DNA of 64,000 nucleotides from Pelobates cultripes. Its lineage: Eukaryota; Chordata; Amphibia; Anura; Pelobatidae. The position numbers and the translations under genes are program-made. Location of the stretch: the NCBI GenBank assembly GCA_933207985.1, contig OW240916.1, positions 311,412,767 to 311,476,766 on the forward strand. Reading direction: 5' to 3'. Below the pieces are notes generated by a model that was given only the letters and a program-made list of their open reading frames with translations, was not told the DNA's origin and searched no databases. Each line of letters opens with the position of its first letter. Within the stretch, counting starts at the first letter, position 1. This document shows, piece by piece, positions 1 through 10,518 of this stretch.

Positions 1-129
1 ACAAATATAGAAAAGAAGAACAGATTCTGAGAGAGGAAGAGAAGAGGAAACAATAGGAGACTGATCTGGGTTGACAGTGCTACTTTAAGGTACATACAGT
101 TAATTTGATTAATTTTATGTATTTGTCCC

Positions 130-260
130 TCATCCCTTTAGATTGTAAACTCATTTGGACAGGGCCCTCTTCACGCACTGTTTCTGTAAGTCTTGTTAAA
201 ATTAAATACATGTCTTTTCTATATTGTTCAGTGCTGTGTTATATAAATTGTAAAGATTCC
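130..260 (+). repeat. L2-like LINE 3' tail
   Basis: The segment has the order typical of L2-type 3' untranslated ends: an ATTGTAAACTCATTTGGACA block, a GGGCCCTCTTC block, then a GTGTTATATAAATTGTAAA end. The same order recurs in reverse at 26.3 kb next to a recognisable LINE C-terminus, which supports the assignment. The small ORF across it has no independent support. Confidence 0.6.
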
Positions 261-305
261 CTTCAACATCCATTGTTTTTCCATGTGATATTTACAATGC
301 AATAA

Positions 306-806
306 ACAACATCATATTAGATGTGTGGTCAGCATGTATAGCATATATTTAGATAATTTTTGTGAAACATTCACTTTCAAAAATCATTAAATATATAATG
401 ACTGTTTTGTTATAGCCACTTCAGTAGAACCTTTTTAAAGGGTTCAAATAATGGTGTTAATTTGTGATTTAAACATTTTCTTCTGCACTTGTATCAGTGA
501 TAGGTTTCCATGACTACCAAGAAATGAAGAACAGATGTTGGTGTCTTATTTTTGGCAGCTCTTCCCCTAGTATAAACAGCATTTTGTTTTTAGTATAATT
601 AGTTTGGTTAAGATTGTTTGAACAGAACAAATTGAGGGTAAATAATACACAATATATATTTATAGTGAATGCACCTATGGATTGAAACATTTGAATAACA
701 ATCATCAAGCATTAATTATAGAGTGAATATTGAACATTTTACAATTTGATTTAAAACAGAAGGAACATTTTGAATCCTGAGACCAATCAGTGTGTTTATA
801 TATTCT
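306..806. other. AT-rich stretch, nothing recognised
   Basis: No long ORF, tandem repeat or recognisable element end is visible. A 64-codon minus-strand ORF here shows no family motif. Confidence 0.5.
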
Positions 807-1577
807 TTAACCCCTTAAAGACTGGACTGTTTTGGCCATGTTGTGCGTTAAGGACCAGAGCTGTTTAAACACTTTTGTGGTGTTTGTGTTTAGCTGTAAT
901 TTTTCTCTCTCTCATTTACTGTTCCCATACAAATTATATATATTTTTTTCAGGACGAGAAGGGCTTTCTTATACCATTATTTGTAGCATGTCATATAATT
1001 TACTTAAAATATGGTGAAAAAAACACGTTTTGTGACTTTTACATGAAAATCTTTTACTCATCTACAAAAGCTAATGAAAAAAAACTGCTAAATAGATTCA
1101 AAATTTTGTTCCGAGTTTAAAAAAAACCCAGTGTTTACGTGCTTTTTTGCTTTTTTTTTTTTTGCAAGTTATAGGGCTATAAGTACAAGTAGGACATTGC
1201 TGTTTCAAAATATATATTTTTAAAATGTATCAATAGTGACATTGTGACACTGTTATCTATCATAAATCTCTGAATCACACCTCACATGTACATATTTGTT
1301 TAAAGTAGCAACCCAGGGTATTCAATATGGGGTATGTCCAGTCTTTTTTAGTAGCAACTTAGTCACAAACACTGGCCAAAGTTAGCATTTATATTTGTTT
1401 GTGTGTTAAAAATGCAAAAAACTATTCTGAGCACTAACTTTGGCCAGTGTTTGTGGCTACTAAAAAAAGACTGAACATACCTCATTTGCAATACCTTGGG
1501 TTTTCTTCTTTTGCAAGTGGTTTGCCATCATGGGTGTAATTCTTATTCCTGGGCTACAATACGCTCTCAAAAGCAAC
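807..1577 (+). mobile_element. TTAA-type DNA transposon, 5' end only
   Basis: The element opens with TTAA followed by CCCCTTAAAGACTGGAC and then GTTAAGGACCAGAGC, and shares order and wording with the longer element at 29997-31723 (the TTTGTGTTTA and GAAGGGCTTTCTT blocks). It contains a large inverted repeat and then runs into a LINE, so the far terminus is missing. TTAA flanks are the hallmark of piggyBac-type insertion; the superfamily assignment is inference and no transposase is visible. Confidence 0.55.
1311..1502. repeat. Inverted repeat, ~75-bp arms
   Basis: Arms at about 1311-1387 and 1430-1502 are imperfect reverse complements. Both contain the CTAACTTTGGCCAGTGTTTG block or its complement, separated by about 42 bp. 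The fold-back lies inside the TTAA-type element and is probably part of its normal structure. Confidence 0.8.
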
Positions 1578-2575
1578 AGCAAAAGGCAGAAATTTTAAAT
1601 AACTATTTCTACTCTGTATATATTAAGGAAGAACCCATGGCAATAGATGTGCAAATGATTGCTGCTAAAAACTTGCAGAAAAATTGTAATTGGTTAACTC
1701 AAGACAAGGTGCTGCTGCAATTAAAGAAAGTTAATATAAACAAAGCTCCAGGGCCTGACGGTATTCATCCACGAGTACTTAAGGAACTAAGTGTAGAAAT
1801 AAGTGAGCCTCTGTTTTTTAATCTTTCAAGATTCTTTTCTTTCAGGAAGTGTTCTGGAGGATTGGAGGAAGGCAAATGTAGTTCCTATATTCAAAAAGGG
1901 TTCAAAATCCTTGCATGGAAATTATAGATCTGTGAGCTTAACTTCTGTGGCTGGGAAAATATTTCAAGAATTCCTTGAGAAGAACATGGTTATCACCAAG
2001 AAACAGCATGGTTTTATGAAGCACAGGTCATGTCAAACTAACTTGATTGCATTCTACAAAGAAGTAAGTAGAAGTATAGATCAGGCTATTGCAGTGGATG
2101 TGATATATTTGGATTTTGCCAAGGCATTTAATATAGTTCCACACAATAGATTAGTGTTCAAATTTAAAGAAATCGGTCTTGATGAAAATTCTTGTTCTTG
2201 GGTAGAACATTTGGCTTAAAAATAGAGTACAGAGAGTTGTCATGTATGGTAAATTTTCAAGCTGGACAGAGGTGACAAGTGGTGTCCCTCAGGTTTCTGT
2301 TCTGGGAACCCTTCTATTTAACATAGTTAGAAATTAAAAGGACTTGGGAATTGTTATAGACAACAAACTGTGCAGCAATGTGCAATGTCAACCAGCAGTG
2401 GCCAAGGCAGTAAGGTATTGTCATGCATGAAAAAGGGCATTTATTCTCGGGATGAGAATATCATTTTGCCTCTTTATAAATCACTGGTAAGACCCCATAT
2501 TGAATATGCTGTGCAATTTTGGGCACCTGTTCTTAAGAAGGATATTATGGCATAAGAAAAAGTGCAGAGTGCAAG
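1578..2575 (+). pseudogene. LINE reverse transcriptase fragment, copy 1 (CR1/L2/Rex group)
   Basis: Broken non-LTR retrotransposon ORF. In order it shows the KAPGPDGIHPRVLKEL block (RT entry), a frameshift near 1830, VLEDWRKANVVPIFKKGS, a HGF-type block followed by RSCQTNL, YLDFAKAF (motif A; the first catalytic Asp kept), a frameshift at EHLA-stop near 2216, then TSGVPQ. At about 2330 the sequence jumps straight to DLGIVIDNKL, so the FADD box and roughly 70 residues around it are deleted. It ends near FWAPVLKKDIMA. It cannot encode an active enzyme. A sister copy lies at 26.2-28.0 kb and shares the EHLA-stop frameshift. Confidence 0.85.
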
Positions 2576-2589
2576 TTTTCAATGAATAG

Positions 2590-3470
2590 CCTCGGATGAC
2601 CGGAGGAGGGGGTGGGGGCGATAGATGATGGCAATTCTTAAAGGAGTGGGCTTAAGTATGAGGACAGTGTAAACTTCAAAGGAAGTAAAGGATAGGGCAG
2701 AGGCAGAGAGGATAGGTTGAAAGGTACATTGATGGGAGAGAAGGATGCCTACGCCGCATTTACAGTTGAGTCTGGTAGTGTTGGAGAATTGTAGTCCACC
2801 AAAACATAAAGAAGCTGGAGTAGTGGTATCAGAGAGGAAAGCCAGATCTCAGTGAGTGTCAGTAGTGTGAGGGAATTAGAGATAAAGAGGTTGTGTATGG
2901 CTGTTGATTTAATATTGCTACAAATGGAACGGGCCTTCCAGAGTGCACTCTGAATGTTGGTAAAGGAGGATAAACTGCAGGGTATTTGAATGAGGTTTGC
3001 ATGGTTTCTAGTTGTTTAAGTGTGAGCAGTCGAGGTGAAGGGCCCTGGGTTGGCAAAGACATCACCAGCTGCTAGAAAGAAGAGGAGAGATAGTGAGAGG
3101 AGGTGTGAATGGGCTTTATATAGGTGGGGTCTAGGATGAGATTGGGTGGGAGCAGGAGAGAAAGAATAGAGAAATGAGTGCAGGGCATGAGATGAGAGAA
3201 GGGGGAGTGTAGCAAAGAGGGATTAATGTGGATGTGATTGTGTTGTTGAGGGTAGTGCGTGTAAGGAGATATTTTGATACTGAGGGAGAGGAGAGAAAAG
3301 GTAAAGAAAAAGGCTCAGATGAGTAAGTACTTTGAGAAAAGCAGAATGGGCAGAATTAAGGAGAATGAGGACTGAGTGTTACGGGGTTAAGGGAGTGTAG
3401 GAGTGTTCTGATTGCAGGTAGTGTTTGTAGCTGTCATTTATAATGATCTAAAATTGTATGTGAGATTCTA
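2590..3470 (-). pseudogene. L2-like LINE fragment, endonuclease N-terminus
   Basis: Read on the minus strand near 2955-2765, one frame gives SALWKARSICSNIKS followed by SLTLLTLTEIWLSS. This is the start of an apurinic-type LINE endonuclease; the NARS-like block and the catalytic Glu in TEIW are visible. The following VDYNSPTLPDST also fits. The part toward 3470 is purine-rich on the plus strand and probably represents upstream ORF1 or spacer. Stops and frameshifts elsewhere make it a relic. The 68-codon ORF at 2859-3065 is a shifted frame of this region. Confidence 0.75.
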
Positions 3471-3486
3471 TTTAAAAATGTAATAA

Positions 3487-3566
3487 AGAGTTTGGGGTGG
3501 GGTGGGTTGGTGAGGGGTGGGGTGGGGTAGTAAGGGGTAAGGTTTTAAGGGGAGGGGTGTGCGGGA
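3487..3566 (+). repeat. G-rich GGGGT-type tract
   Basis: Many runs of three or four G separated by one to four bases (TTGGGGTGGGGTGGG type units). This density could form G-quadruplexes, but no regulatory context is visible. Confidence 0.6.
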
Positions 3567-4339
3567 TACTGAAAACTATTCTGGTTTCCAACAGAGATTT
3601 ATTTTTTTACTCAGACTGTGGAAGACAGAGATGATAGGGTCAAAAAGGCCTGCAATAAAGCTATGTAGTGGAGATGCACAGAGGAGGTGAGGATTGGTCA
3701 AGCAAGACATTCGTGTGGGTATCAATAAAATAAGGGGGGAATACAGAAATAACAGAGAAAGTCTTTAGAGATAAGCAGATAGGTGAAATAACATTTAAAT
3801 TAACAAGCAACAATGTTGAGTGGGGCTGGAAACTAGCTTTAGCATGCAGGGCAAGACAAAGAAAAATATACATGTTTAAATAAACAAGTACACATACACA
3901 CCCACAACTATATATATATATACATGCACAAATTAACAAAATATTAAAAAACAAGCACGCCCAGGTATGTTAAAATGACAAAGAAATGGAGATTAAAGAT
4001 ACATTGATTCAAATATATACAAGTAGTTAAAGTACAATAAAATTATAGTGTCCAGCATTAAGGGTTGATAGTGTCCTCTATAAGCTACCTTGCATAAGGC
4101 ACTGGTCCAGCCGTACTTGATCTGAGAACTGTTCTGGTTTCCAAGATGATTTTTTTTATGCAGTTGTTTCTTTCTATATCAATGTTTTATTGTATTTGCT
4201 ATGAAAACTTCAATACATTTTATACATAGAAAAAAAAAAGAAAACTGGGAAGAAGCATAGTTGATTACATATAAAGAAGTGGAATTATCATTCTTCTGGT
4301 ATAGAGTGTTAGGCATGCTATAGAAAACCTTTTTTACAA
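3567..4339. other. Unassigned, possible LINE scraps
   Basis: No coherent ORF. Near 4085-4135 a short stretch reads weakly like the ALVQPYL segment of LINE C-terminal regions. An AACTATTCTGGTTTCCAA phrase at 3571 recurs with one change (AACTGTTCTGGTTTCCAA) at 4126, suggesting two pieces of one repeat. This is too weak to name. Confidence 0.3.
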
Positions 4340-4344
4340 CTTGT

Positions 4345-4467
4345 TGAGTTACAATTACAATTATTTATATAGTGCCAACATTCTACAACAGTGTGCATTA
4401 AATAACAAACAAACAAACAATCCGTTCCAACATATATGCAAGACTTACAGGAACAGAGGGCCCTACC
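4345..4467 (-). repeat. L2-like 3' tail, part 1 (interrupted)
   Basis: Contains TTATTTATATAGTGCCAACA and, further on, ACTTACAGGAACAGAGGGCC, the reverse complement of the L2-like tail seen at 26.3 kb. It is split by the LTR-like insertion that follows and seems to resume after position 5003. Confidence 0.6.
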
Positions 4468-5002
4468 TGTAAGGAATCCTATACTTACCTAGGCAGTCTC
4501 CTGATCACCTGTTTCTCCGATCAGGCACACCGCCTCCTCCAATCATCCTGCCTGCTTCTTCTGGACGTTGGCCGCTGTGCATATCTTTGTATTTATGCCT
4601 GGTGATGAGTAATACTATGGGCGGGAATTACAGGCGCCCTCTCACATATTGGGGGCGTGACTACATCAGTAACGCCCCAAACATATAAAATCACATTTAG
4701 CCCATGTTTCAGTGCTCTGTTGTGGTTCCTAGTCTACTAGTGTCCCAAGAGTGGTTCATTACTGGTTTTGTGCTGTTTTGTTATCGACTTGGCTTTTCCC
4801 TGACTACTCTGTTTTCTGGTTCCCTTGACTCAGCTCTGGTATTAATTTTTGTGGTATTCTGATCCCCTATGACTTAGGCTTGTTGGACTTTTCTGTTATT
4901 ATATACAATATAGTAGCTTGGCCAATCTAAGGACCGGCTTAGGTATTTTCTATTACTTTTAGGAGGGTTATTATTCTATGTGTTGGGTTGCTTAATGTGA
5001 CA
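4468..5002 (+). mobile_element. Probable solo LTR
   Basis: Begins TGTAAGGAATCC and ends GTGACA, i.e. TG...CA. It is flanked by CTACC (4463-4467) and TTACC (5003-5007), a 5-bp duplication with one change. A TATA-like ATATAAAAT near 4684 is followed by the TCAGTGCTCTGTTGTGGTTC region, which fits a U3-R boundary on the plus strand. No internal retroelement sequence adjoins it. Gypsy or endogenous retrovirus origin cannot be separated from an LTR alone. Confidence 0.5.
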
Positions 5003-5044
5003 TTACCAAAACAAGATTACAATACAAAGGGATACTACACAAAG

Positions 5045-5345
5045 GTAAGTGATGGAATCCAATGGTCTGTATGTACCTGAAAAGATAGTAGGACATTTAA
5101 GGTAGTCCCCTTGCAGGCAGAGTTGCAGACAGCCATTCCGGCCATGTGATCATGAGGACCCTGTGATCACATGGCCTGGGTGTGCCGAATCTGCTGGAGT
5201 GAGACTGCCTGACAATCCCCAGTCCAGGGGATAGGACCCTTTACGGATGGCGGGGACATTCTATGCCGCCTGCCCGCATTTAGGATCGGCCTCTTAATGA
5301 TGGCATAGAACGCTGTTTATTTAGAATGGTTAATTTAGAATGTCT
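5045..5345. repeat. GC-rich dispersed-repeat-like segment with hairpin
   Basis: A GC-rich island in AT-rich DNA. Perfect 13-bp arms GGCCATGTGATCA at 5140-5152 and their complement at 5164-5176 form a hairpin with an 11-nt loop. I suspect a frog repeat but see no defined termini. Confidence 0.4.
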
Positions 5346-6291
5346 TATCTCGTGCTCTATGAATAGCTTGCTAGGCCTTGCAGGAGCCTCCTGTGTGTAA
5401 TTAAAGTTCAATTTACAGAATAAGAAATACAAAATGTAAAAGTATGTTACATCTGATTGAAAATGAAATCATTTTTTCATGGAGGCTGTGTCGGGGCTGC
5501 ATAAACAGAAACAAAAGTGATTTAATATTTTTATGTACTTATGTATTTAAAATGTGCACTAGTATCAGAAATATTTTCCTATAAGGCTTCTTGGTAATTG
5601 GCTAAGAATCAATGGTTTTAAAAATCAAAGAATATGTGGAATAACGATTCATGCTGACTATTCCTAATTCTAAAAGCTTTACATTTAAATGAGTGCCCTA
5701 TGGGTTTAGTGTTAAAAATGACATAATCAGCAATCATGCAGCAGCTGATGTTGTCCATTTCCTAAAACACCTGCAGGGTGATAGCTCTTTACTACTTGTA
5801 CATTCATCTCCATTATTAGACTTTCTAACTATTGATCTATGGACACCTAATAAATTCAGCACATTACAATCAATATATTTAGAATGTTTATTTTTGCAGT
5901 TGCCATGTATTGTCCATACTCAAGTGTAGTGTAGTATGGTGATAATTGTTTTTGCATTCTATTGTTATTTGTGATAAATCCATTAACCCCTCCATTACTA
6001 AATAAAAAAAAAAATATTTAAGTATCACTAGCACCGCATGATAAAACATAAATTTTCTGTATGAAAATATTTTTTTTTTCTGTATAGCTTTGTTTTCAGG
6101 AACAGCTTTATGTATTTATTTATTATTAATCTATTTCATTTTACTATTTAATGTACTTTTAAAAATATTAGGAGTACAAAAAGTTTCAGAAGTACAATGT
6201 TATAGCAAAACTCTGAAATATCGACATAAAGCCATAAATATAATTTTTTGTCATATACAGTAAGTGTGGCAAATATTAATAATACACATGG
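5346..6291. other. AT-rich stretch, nothing recognised
   Basis: Only homopolymer runs and short ORFs. The 78-codon plus-strand ORF at 5693-5929 has no motif and no splice context that I can defend. Confidence 0.5.
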
Positions 6292-6770
6292 TTAAAGGGA
6301 CACAATAGGCACCCAGGCCACTTCAGCTTATTGAAGTTATCTGGGTGCAGTGTTCCTGTATCACTTAGCCCTGCAGTGTAAAAACTGCAATGTTTACGTT
6401 GCAGCAGTAAGACGGTCGCTAGAGGTGCTTCCTGGTGTTTACCGGACTCTAGGTCCACTAAATGACTCTGGATGTCGTCACACTCTATGTGAGAACATCC
6501 AGTGTCTGTGAAATCCCCATAAAGTCAATGCTTTCCTATGGGGAGAGATTACTGCACTCGCAAAGATCGTTGCGCATGTGCATTAGGTCCCCTATCAGAT
6601 GACGTTGGAGAATGTGGAGGGCAGTCACAGCACTGGGGTAGAATAGCACTAGAATAGCGTAAGTAAATAAAGTGTTTTTAATGCTTTGTATACCAAAGGG
6701 CTAGGGTAGAGGGGTGGGGGTGGGGCGATGGAGGGGGGGGGGGGGGAGGGCACTATATAGTGAGACCACC
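6292..6770 (+). mobile_element. TTAA MITE (AGGGACACTATAG family), degenerate right end
   Basis: Starts TTAA-AGGGACACAATAGG and carries the terminal hairpin CCACTTCAGCTTATTGAAGT. The right side is unclear: a GGGCACTATATAGTG remnant lies near 6750 after an expanded G-run. Related copies lie at 16.6, 17.2, 53.2, 57.6, 58.8, 59.7 and 61.2 kb. Confidence 0.6.
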
Positions 6771-8660
6771 ACTGAAACAACCTGCGGACTGCTGATGATG
6801 ATTATAACATCCTGGGATTTGATATGAATATATATCACTATGATCTTGTGTTACTAACTAAAGCGCACAACCAGGTTAACACCATTCTGCACTTATTATT
6901 TGTTTATATCCTCTCTTACATGCCCATTCATGTGTGGAAGGCCTTGTGCCAACTTTAACAGTTGATGTGCCTGCAATCAATGCTCGTTTGTGAGTACAAT
7001 CTTTAAATACCACTATATGGTGTGCTTATGATATTACACTACGAGTTCTGTTTTTCTCTCACTGTAGATACATTCTATTGTCTATATATGTTGTGAGTAC
7101 TGGGATGAGTCCTTTTTATTGGTTCTACAGTTTGGAATATTACCAATATTGTTGGTAAATTGTATTTATTTTTACCTTCACATTGTGTCTTATCATATTA
7201 ATTCAAAGGGTGATTTTTTTTTTGGGATTTTAGGTATTATCAAGTAGCTTGACGCTATTTCTGAGAATACAATTTTACCGCAAATACCAGAAGAAAATGT
7301 CAATAAGTGTGCATAACGACTTTATATACACAAGAAGAAATTAGACTTACATTACAAGTAGAGCATTGCAGGCTGCTAGTGGAGACATAAAGAGGTGTTT
7401 TATTTACAGTTCCTATGCATAGATGCAGAGAGCCCTGTCAGGATATAAGGGGAATAAGTTTCTCTGCATGGTGAACATCAGTAATCCATAGCAAAATCCA
7501 TGACAAACTACTTATCTGACAATTCTAAAAATCAAATATCTGCTTTACTAATAATCGCACACACATAACAAAATATAAAAAATATCTTAATATCATACAT
7601 CTTTAATTAGCATTTGATTTTCTTCCCAGGATAATGTTTTTGTTTGTTTTTTCCCAGAAAAGTAAAGATTACATACAAAAATGTTTATTTCTTTCGAATA
7701 ACCCAAACTATCGTTGACAGACTCATTAGTATGCTTGGTGGGTTACAGAGCGCATTATCTGCTTGAGTATATGATTGTTGTAAGTTACTAGATAAATTGA
7801 CACACATTTTGACTAAGAGGATGATAGACTATAATTATAGTCAACACTGTTGATCTCCTCTTGATTTAGATGCTTATTAACCACAGGGGAACATCTATTT
7901 ATGTCTCTGGCGCTATATCAACACTTGTGAATAATGTACCCATTTTGCTTTTGCATGCGTATCTAAATATAAACAATCTGGCTTTGTGAGCTTTTAAGAG
8001 CATAAAAATTGGGATTTTACAATGTAATTATTCCTCTCATAAAGCACAATAGGTTGTAGACCTCCATACCCATTGTATCTTCTGACATGTAACTCATGCA
8101 TCTACTGTATCGCACATATATTTGAAGGTTTCCTGTAATGTATTGAGTGGTTCGTACATTATCATCATTGCCATAAAATATCTATGAATTTGCCTACGCA
8201 TTCCTTGATGTGTATAAGTTGACAATGCAGCTAAACGTTTGCACAGAATTCATGCTTTATGTTTTTCCTTAAGTGAGTCTTTTACATGTGATGTAACCTT
8301 ACAGTTGAGTGTATTTCAATTGTATGAGTTAAATTTGCTTGGCACCTGGTAACTACCATTATGTTGTCCACGTGTGTTCAATGAATCTGTGATTGAGACC
8401 TGGAACAGGTGACAGTTTCATGGGTGAATTAAATATTTGAATCTTTGAGACTTATAACAGCTAATTAATTTTGCATTTGCTTAAATTACATAACTTCACA
8501 GTATTTTTTTAATAATCTCCATTTGATCCAGGGTTAAACCAGTTTAAAATTGACCATTTATGTGAAACAAACTAAAGGGAGGTTATAATGCAAGCCGCAA
8601 ACTGTATTAATTATACATTACACTTACATATTCCACAGTGAAAAAAACGGAATATTAATA
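6771..8660. other. AT-rich stretch, nothing recognised
   Basis: No ORF above 60 codons and no recognisable element ends. It may hold conserved noncoding sequence, which cannot be judged without comparison. Confidence 0.4.
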
Positions 8661-8670
8661 TAATTTTAAA

Positions 8671-9115
8671 AGACTTAATGACAAATATGAACATAAAATA
8701 TTATATCACATCACATTTCTGAAATATCGACTAAAATTAATTTGTAAGGTTTTATTGTTCATGTCGGAATATGAGGGTTTTTCTTATTCTACACACGATG
8801 CGCAGATATCAGACAGAGCGGCAGATGCAACGGAAGCAAGCAGACGTAGTGGTGTCAATTCTATAGAATGTAAGCTTTCGCTACATAATGGAAAAACATT
8901 TTCAGAGTTGTGTTAATTGACCAGATCATTTTTTGTTATACATGTGGAAAATGTAATACAAAACCTTAAAAAAGACCCCTTACGGATACGATAAAAGGGG
9001 CTTATTATAAATATTTTGGGTATAAATGAGAAAATTAAGATAAAAGCTGGGCACTTCATGTATGCGCTAAGTCATGTTATGTTAATTTAACACAGTGGTA
9101 TAGTGGAAAGAATGT
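8671..9115. repeat. Direct duplication, copy 1
   Basis: This segment is repeated at 9698-10160 in the same orientation with many substitutions. Shared blocks include ATCACATCACATTTCTGAAA, GAAAAACATTTTCAGAGTTG and TTAAGATAAAAGCTGG. It ends near GTGGTATAGTGGAAAGAATG. No terminal repeats are obvious. Confidence 0.85.
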
Positions 9116-9697
9116 AGCTGAGTTGATGAAAGCTCTGCTCAGATAAGCTTTCAATCTATGAGGATTTGAAGTAGGGAGATATATATATATATAAATAATT
9201 AGTGGTAAGGTGGTCTGAGTTGGATTCTCAGTTCTAAGATACCATTTTTACCACTGCTCTAAACACTGGATATTACTCCAGAGTCCAGGTGAATATAAGC
9301 AATTTCTTAATACTCAATACTAGTCTTCTAAATATTCTTCAATAAAATAAATGGAAACTGTGAACTGGCACAAAATATCTTAATCGTGTGGCATATCATG
9401 GAATAAAGGTTTCTAAATATGCAACCGGAATGTTAAAACAGTTTTATTAAGGCAATAATAATGTGTCAGATACATAACACATCTTAATAACACAGAGCAA
9501 AGCAATCTACTATTGCACCATGTAAAGAATCTTCTAGGGTGCTCATCATGTCCACTCTAGCTCTTTCCCTGCTTCTGGCTGTTAAACTGTATTCAGTCAA
9601 GCTAATGTGAATGAATTTCATAGTCCACGAATATTGGCTCTATGTAGTGTATGTTAGTTCCTACATGGGGACCAAAGATTTATTAATGTCAATCTAA
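9116..9697. other. Spacer between duplicated copies
   Basis: Holds a short AT run near 9180 and otherwise AT-rich sequence without element ends. It separates the two copies of the ~450-bp repeat. Confidence 0.4.
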
Positions 9698-10160
9698 ATG
9701 ACTTAATTACAAATATGAACATAAATATATTATATCACATCACATTTCTGAAATATCGACTAAAATTATATTTATATGATTTTATTGTTCATGTAGGAAT
9801 AAGAGGGTTTCCTCGTTCTACACATGACGCGCCGCTGTGGTTTGTGTAGAGAGACCAAAAGATGCAATGGAAGCGAGCAGACGTAGCGGTGTCTTTATGT
9901 TAATTCTATATAATTTAACCGTTCGCTGCATAATGGAAAAACATTTTCAGAGTTGTGTTAATTGACCAGATCATTTTTGTTATGTGTGTGGAAAATGTAA
10001 TACAAAACTTTAAAGAAAACCTTTTATGGATACAATAAAAGGAGGTTATTATAAATACGTTGGCTATAAATGAGGAAATTAAGATAAAAGCTGGCTCCTC
10101 ATGTATGCTGTAAGTCATGTTATGTTAATTTAACACAGTGGCATAGTGGAAAGAATGTTT
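9698..10160. repeat. Direct duplication, copy 2
   Basis: Second copy of the 8671-9115 segment. It has an insertion-rich middle (GCGCCGCTGTGGTTTGTGTA region) and stops immediately before the palindromic hAT MITE. The TGGCATAGTGG stretch near the end resembles an RNA polymerase III A box, but no B box is seen. Confidence 0.85.
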
Positions 10161-10518
10161 CTATGTAGTGATGTCCCGAACGGTTAGCCGAACGGTTCGC
10201 GAACGGTTTGCCACGAACGGTTCGCCACGGACTCATCATTGAGTAAACTTTGACCCTGTACCTCACAGTCAGCAGACACATTCCAGCCAATCAGCAGCAG
10301 ACCCTCCCTCCCAGACCCTCCCACCTCCTGGGCAGCTCACTAAGAATGCAGCTTCAAAATGGATGCTGTCCAGGAGGCGGGAGGGTCTTGGAGGGAGGGT
10401 CTGCTGCTGATTGGCTGGAATGTGTCTGCTGACTGTGAGGTACAGGGTCAAAGTTTACTCAATGATGAGTCCGTGGTGAACCGTTCGGCGAACCGTTCGT
10501 GACATCACTATTTCTATG
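10158..10518. mobile_element. Palindromic hAT-type MITE with 8-bp target duplication
   Basis: The element proper is 10166-10510, starting TAGTGATGTCCCGAACGG and ending with the near complement. It is flanked by an exact TTTCTATG duplication (10158-10165 and 10511-10518), the signature of hAT insertion. Almost the whole 345 bp folds back on itself: the ~150-bp arms include GTCAGCAGACACATTCCAGC and its complement. CGAACGGTT motifs repeat in both arms. ORFs on both strands with nearly the same sequence are a by-product of the palindrome. A relative lies at 40336-40663. Confidence 0.88.

Noticed and set aside
10123..10160. tRNA-derived SINE promoter (A box TGGCATAGTGG)
   Set aside because: No B box at the expected distance and no tRNA fold.
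10250..10451. Two near-identical 60-codon ORFs on opposite strands
   Set aside because: Mirror translations of the palindromic hAT MITE.
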